Shown here: positions 19,571-22,731 of the stretch, one piece after another
How positions within the stretch are numbered: position 1 is the stretch's first letter
Layout of the letters: each line of letters begins with the position of its first letter
Assembly: GCA_029288515.1 (NCBI GenBank)
Contig: JARIHB010000174.1
Location: 1 to 22,731 of the forward strand
DNA: 22,731 nucleotides
Direction of reading: 5' to 3'
Source: Candidatus Saccharimonadota bacterium
Lineage (GTDB): Bacteria; Patescibacteriota; Saccharimonadia; Saccharimonadales; UBA4665
Position numbers and translations under genes: made by a program
The notes under the pieces: generated by a model
What the model saw: the letters and a program-made list of their open reading frames with translations, nothing else
What the model was told of the DNA's origin: nothing
Databases searched by the model: none

Positions 19571-20020
19571 TTATTTCTTACTATCAGAGATGGCGACTTT
19601 TTTAGGTTGAGGGAGTTCTTTGAGCGGCACAGTTACTTTAAGCATGCCGTTGTTGAAGTGAGCCTCTACACTGTCGCCATCGGCAATGCGCGGCAACGCG
19701 ATGCTGCGATAGAATGTTTCGTGCGATTCGCGGACCATGTATTTACGGTCGTGCTTGTCCTTCTCTGCTTTTTCGTGGCGTTCGCCCTTAATTTCCAATA
19801 TGCCGTCATGGACGCTAACGTCAATATCATCTTTGGTAAAACCAGGGGCTTGCACCTCGGCGATCAATGATTTTTCACCTTCGGTGTATACGTCCATTGC
19901 CGGTGTGGCCATGGGGCGTTGTAATCCTCCGTTACCAAAGAAACTGTTAAACATGTCGTCCAGCTGGCTGTGCATGCTGGTGAGACCGGCAAATGGGTCG
20001 TTCCATCGTACTAATGCCAT
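19571..20020 (-). CDS. Small heat-shock protein Hsp20
   Basis: 149 residues. A short N-terminal arm (WNDPFAGLTSMHSQLDDMFN) precedes the alpha-crystallin domain: MDVYTEGEKSLIAEVQAPGF, DDIDVSVHDGILEIKGER, YRSIALPRIADGDSVEAHFN and NGMLKVTVPL, ending in KKVAISDSKK. These proteins hold unfolding proteins under heat stress without ATP. This gene has a true 5' UTR, a strong Shine-Dalgarno (AGGAGG, 7 nt before ATG) and a CIRCE operator, unlike most neighbours, so it is under HrcA-type repression and possibly RNA-level control. No hrcA is in the window. Confidence 0.95.
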   Translation of the reverse strand: MALVRWNDPFAGLTSMHSQLDDMFNSFFGNGGLQRPMATPAMDVYTEGEKSLIAEVQAPGFTKDDIDVSVHDGILEIKGERHEKAEKDKHDRKYMVRESHETFYRSIALPRIADGDSVEAHFNNGMLKVTVPLKELPQPKKVAISDSKK

Positions 20021-20065
20021 ATATAATCCTCCTTTTAACTGTTAGCTTAAAAGGTGGTTCATCCA
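20021..20065 (-). promoter_or_regulatory. Possible RNA thermometer in the hsp20 5' UTR
   Basis: The transcript has GGTGG-ATGAA-CCACC followed by CCTTTTAA-GCTAACAG-TTAAAAGG, with AGG next. The 8-bp second hairpin covers the left part of the Shine-Dalgarno AAAAGGAGG with a UUUU run, as in fourU thermometers. It shares two C bases with the first hairpin, so the two compete. Inferred from sequence pairing only. Confidence 0.45.
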
Positions 20066-20073
20066 CCATTTTT

Positions 20074-20102
20074 ACTGTAGTAAATTAGCACTCTGATGTC
20101 AA
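20074..20102 (-). promoter_or_regulatory. hsp20 promoter
   Basis: A perfect -35 TTGACA (20102-20097) inside the CIRCE spacer, 17-nt spacer, TACAGT (20079-20074). HrcA binding would block the -35. Confidence 0.8.
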
Positions 20103-20111
20103 GAGTGCTAA
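20085..20111 (-). promoter_or_regulatory. CIRCE operator (HrcA binding site)
   Basis: A perfect match to the CIRCE consensus: TTAGCACTC, 9 nt, GAGTGCTAA. It contains the hsp20 -35 and also overlaps the stop codon (TAG) of the diacylglycerol-kinase-like gene upstream. Confidence 0.96.
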
Positions 20112-21142
20112 TGCTTATCAGGCCAGCGCAGGTTGGTTTTGGTGGCATAATAGCGCAGCACCCTTCCGCTCGGCTGGACGCGCAGCGCATGGACTTCAAG
20201 CGGCTCTGCGCCCTGCATTATCATTTCGCCATCAACCTGGCAGTGAAGCATGCCCTTGGTAAGGGTACGTTCTACCGGCTCGTTACTGTGCACACCCTGC
20301 GGCCGTTTGAGCAGTAACCTGCCGGCATACTGCACAAGGGCTAACCGCCCGCCGCGGCCCACCTCGTTAACATGCATGCCTGGATAGCCAAGCCTCGTGC
20401 TGCTGCTAAAGTCTAATTGTCCCGCCATCTGCGCGGTATGTACACAATCTAATTCGATTATGCGCCGGTCGGGGCAACCTTCTACAGCAGCATAGGCGGG
20501 CGGCCTGCGGCGCAGCATAACGGGTGTACCATATGCCAGATCGACTGCCGTATGAAGCAGGCGCGGCCAGCGTGCTCGCCGTTGCCGGTGTTTGTCGCTG
20601 CTGTACATATAGGCGGCATCGGCAGTGGGACCAAAAGTGGTGTACAGCAGCATATGAGTTTGGTGGGCATCGTTCAATACTATATCCATCGGTTCGTCAT
20701 AGGTAACATGCCCGTTGGGATGGCTGAACATAGGCAGCGGCGACCCGGCCATCTGCGGATTGTGTAGATCGGCAAAGCCATCGTTCTTTAGGCCTAATGG
20801 CCAGGGGGTTAGCAGCGTACGTGCGATGTTGTCCGGCGTATCAGAGTGCAACAATGCATTGCCGTTATGATGCAGCGCACCATCGCCGCCGCCGGATATA
20901 AGCAGCGGATTTTTGTAGCCCTGATCATATATGCTGCCGAGCTGACTGACAACAGTCTCGCGGCATCGGTCCATATTTGTACCGGAGAGCCACACTCGGG
21001 AGACTTTCTTTTGGGGGTCGGCCTGCTGCAGCATGTCGGCCCAGGCTTTAGCGCGCGCCGCGTTGGTGCTTTTCTCGTGCGCCACCACCACAAAACTATC
21101 CACCATATTCATCGGATACGGTACTGCTGGCGGCAGTTCCAT
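20108..21142 (-). CDS. Diacylglycerol kinase-like lipid/NAD kinase family protein
   Basis: 344 residues. LLISGGGDGALHHNGNALLH is the GGGDGT/S nucleotide-binding motif of the DAGK/NAD-kinase superfamily, here GGGDGA. It is preceded by VVVAHEKSTNAARAKAWADM (usual N-P-x-S/A-G region). The C-terminal beta domain ends with MLHCQVDGEMIM, matching the qvDGE element. Such enzymes phosphorylate lipid alcohols such as diacylglycerol or undecaprenol-like lipids. Motif order is right, but the Ala for Thr/Ser and the unusual Gly-Pro stretch in the middle make substrate and even activity uncertain. It starts 5 nt after the CobA-type gene, so they form an operon, and its stop lies inside CIRCE. Confidence 0.7.
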   Translation of the reverse strand: MELPPAVPYPMNMVDSFVVVAHEKSTNAARAKAWADMLQQADPQKKVSRVWLSGTNMDRCRETVVSQLGSIYDQGYKNPLLISGGGDGALHHNGNALLHSDTPDNIARTLLTPWPLGLKNDGFADLHNPQMAGSPLPMFSHPNGHVTYDEPMDIVLNDAHQTHMLLYTTFGPTADAAYMYSSDKHRQRRARWPRLLHTAVDLAYGTPVMLRRRPPAYAAVEGCPDRRIIELDCVHTAQMAGQLDFSSSTRLGYPGMHVNEVGRGGRLALVQYAGRLLLKRPQGVHSNEPVERTLTKGMLHCQVDGEMIMQGAEPLEVHALRVQPSGRVLRYYATKTNLRWPDKH

Positions 21143-21147
21143 GAATG

Positions 21148-21717
21148 CTAAAAATCTATCCCCTTATTGGCCAGAAACTTATCATCGTAATGGTGTTTGA
21201 TTTTCGTCATATTTGTGGCGATATCTACAAATGACAGCAATTCTTCCGGGAAGTCGCGGCCGGTAATGCACAGGCTGGTGCCGGGTGCGCGGCTGGTAAT
21301 CAGTTTTTTAAGCTGTGCTTTGGTAAGCAGCCCGTCGTGAACGGCATTGCTTAGCTCGTCGCAGATAACCAGCTGATAGGCGCCTGACGTTGCGCACTTC
21401 AGGGCTTCTTTATAGGTCTCGGCAGCCGCCTGCTTGTGCTGCTCTGGCGTGACAAACTCAGCGCTCAGTTCACCAGCGTTATAAAACCCCTTGCCACCTT
21501 TAAAAAAATGCAGCTGGTCGGCGAATAACGGCATGATGTCACGGATAAATACATGCTCGCCCACGCCCCAGTGTTTAATAAACTGTACAAAGGCAACGTT
21601 CCACCGATTGCCCAAAGCCCGCACTAACAGGCCCAGGCCGGCACTGGTTTTACCCTTGCTTTCGCCGGTATACACTACTACCACCGACTCTTTGGTTTTG
21701 TAATCCTCGAACGCCAT
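21148..21717 (-). CDS. Cob(I)yrinic acid a,c-diamide adenosyltransferase (CobA/BtuR type)
   Basis: 189 residues. VVVVYTGESKGKTSAGLGLL is the modified P-loop of the CobA family. VAFVQFIKHWGVGE, YKEALKCATSGAYQLVICDE and LLTKAQLKKLITSRAPGTSLCITGR follow in order. It transfers the adenosyl group of ATP to the cobalt of corrinoids. No other cobalamin gene is visible, so it may serve salvage or have another nucleotide-related role, as is often seen with lone copies in reduced genomes. TATATA lies 6 nt before ATG 21717 (weak match). The DAGK-like gene follows after 5 nt. Confidence 0.88.
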   Translation of the reverse strand: MAFEDYKTKESVVVVYTGESKGKTSAGLGLLVRALGNRWNVAFVQFIKHWGVGEHVFIRDIMPLFADQLHFFKGGKGFYNAGELSAEFVTPEQHKQAAAETYKEALKCATSGAYQLVICDELSNAVHDGLLTKAQLKKLITSRAPGTSLCITGRDFPEELLSFVDIATNMTKIKHHYDDKFLANKGIDF

Positions 21718-21779
21718 ACCAACTATATAGTATGCACTAAAACAGTTATTTCACGAGTGGTTTCTCCTGCTTTGCCATT

Positions 21780-22731
21780 CTACAGAGTCTTGCCTTGGAG
21801 ACCTAGGGCTCTGATAATGCGGCGCAGGCCTTTATAAAATTCTGTGTAACCTGAGTCGAGCGCTTTTACTCGTTCATAGAGGCTGGGCTGCACGGTATCA
21901 ACGCGCTCTTCCAGATCGTACAAGTCTCCAAACTTTTGTGTAGCAGCTGCGTGATCCATTTGAGCGCGCAGACCGGGCAGCGCATGCTCCTCTAATAAGT
22001 CGATAGCGTAGGCTGCTATGCTTGCCGGTCCGAAGCACATCCCATGTGGCTCACCCCTGTCTGCATTTACTGCCTCAGCGTATCTCCAGGGTATCGCTAC
22101 GCGTTTGGTGTCTTGTGCAATGTAAGGAACTCCCATACCTTCATCTGTCATGGTCAGCTGCACGCCGCTAATGTCTACATCTCCCTTGCGGCCTGGTAAG
22201 AGAGCGGCCATACCGAGTTCTTGCATGATCTGTACTCGGGCAGCATCCGTCCGGCCTTCATCCCAAAACAGACCCTTTACTTCGGCACCGGGCGAGAATA
22301 TGTCCTCAGGCGGTTCGGCTAAACCCGTAGCTTCCATAGTAGCCACTTGGAAGTACTTGCCGTTTTCGCCTCGTACAATACTCGAACGAGGCAGTAACGC
22401 GGCTGCGTGTCTCTTAACCGGCCGGGTGGCAATTTTCAAATAAGCTGGATCCTTGGCGTGTATGATCTCGTGGATGCCATCAGAGAGCAGATAGCCCGGC
22501 CCATAGTCACGCAGCAATTCCGGGTTGGGATAGATCAAGACATGGCCGCGTCGTACCTCTGCGCTGCACCTGCCGCCTATGTCATATCCACGCATTTTGC
22601 GCCCCAGCTGATCTTTTTGCTTTTCGGGCAGTATTGTTATTGGCGGATCGATATCATATTTATCCGCGGCGACCGCGCGAATAATATGCAGTTCGGATGG
22701 ATATAGGTCGTTTTGGTTCGGGCGCTTGGCA
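21780..22731 (-). CDS. HExxH protein, paralogue of 12745-14028 (N-terminus beyond window)
   Basis: The frame is open to the right edge, giving 316 residues without the N-terminus. HEIIH (22472-22458) follows IYPNPELLRDYGPGYLLSDG, matching VCSDPEIQKHYGDRPLMKTL before HEFAH in the other copy. LFWDEGRTDAA corresponds to its FLEEGAVESYA, keeping the Glu that may complete a zinc site. The end (IPWRYAEAV, AAYAIDLLEEHALPGLRAQM, YDLEERVDTVQPSLYERV, GLRRIIRALGL) is also shared. So this genome has at least two members of a HExxH family that I do not recognise. The visible part has no membrane helix. Confidence 0.7.
   Translation of the reverse strand, partial: AKRPNQNDLYPSELHIIRAVAADKYDIDPPITILPEKQKDQLGRKMRGYDIGGRCSAEVRRGHVLIYPNPELLRDYGPGYLLSDGIHEIIHAKDPAYLKIATRPVKRHAAALLPRSSIVRGENGKYFQVATMEATGLAEPPEDIFSPGAEVKGLFWDEGRTDAARVQIMQELGMAALLPGRKGDVDISGVQLTMTDEGMGVPYIAQDTKRVAIPWRYAEAVNADRGEPHGMCFGPASIAAYAIDLLEEHALPGLRAQMDHAAATQKFGDLYDLEERVDTVQPSLYERVKALDSGYTEFYKGLRRIIRALGLQGKTL

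Noticed and set aside
1..22731. CRISPR array or insertion sequence
   Set aside because: No regularly spaced short repeats, no terminal inverted repeats around a transposase and no transposase-like protein were seen.

Overview
The window looks like a chromosomal piece from a small-genome bacterium, most likely a Candidate Phyla Radiation lineage such as Candidatus Saccharibacteria (inferred from gene content and style; no rRNA or ribosomal protein is present to prove it). Support comes from short densely packed genes, many unrecognised proteins, small envelope enzymes, SmpB and an isolated cobalamin adenosyltransferase. Starts also follow a striking rule: a sigma70-type -10 box usually sits 6 to 8 bases before the start codon, which implies widespread leaderless mRNAs. 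TAA, TAG and TGA all serve as stops. Bases 1-15 are the end of the Tn5/Nextera mosaic end, so the left edge is a library artefact.

Layout. (1) 1-2478: a cut Fic gene, then an ABC exporter operon on the minus strand (ATPase, permease, DUF4396 membrane protein broken by an amber codon). (2) About 2500-9577: a visibly AT-richer island of small single-promoter genes: Nudix remnant, YdcF-like protein, membrane proteins, an M48-like HExxH protein, a 2H phosphoesterase, a CdiA-toxin-like nuclease, a NYN nuclease and a frameshifted Abi-like protein. Gene boundaries carry a dispersed repeat, always in the same orientation, ending in GAGCCA and usually followed by an intrinsic terminator. The island ends at the 3' end of a tRNA-Asn gene, and a 20-base copy of that tRNA tail lies inside the island. 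(3) 9578-9929: tRNA-Asn(GUU), whose anticodon is split by a 277-nt group I intron. (4) 10081-14028: PLDc_N-like membrane protein and smpB (minus), then a plus-strand cluster of two paralogous unknown proteins and an HExxH protein. (5) 14033-18085: two paralogous clan-A-like glycoside hydrolases, one soluble and one membrane-anchored, around a Cys-containing unknown protein and a GNAT acetyltransferase, then a divergent GT2 glycosyltransferase. (6) 18082-21717: amber-interrupted small coiled-coil ORF, anchored thermonuclease, P-loop kinase, CIRCE-controlled Hsp20, diacylglycerol-kinase-like protein and corrinoid adenosyltransferase. (7) 21780-edge: a second member of the HExxH family seen at 12745-14028.

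The strongest candidates for something undescribed are the tRNA-Asn-anchored array of genes separated by GAGCCA repeats (integron-like or tycheposon-like in logic, but lacking canonical attC motifs and with no recombinase in view), and the paired families of unknown proteins and HExxH proteins.
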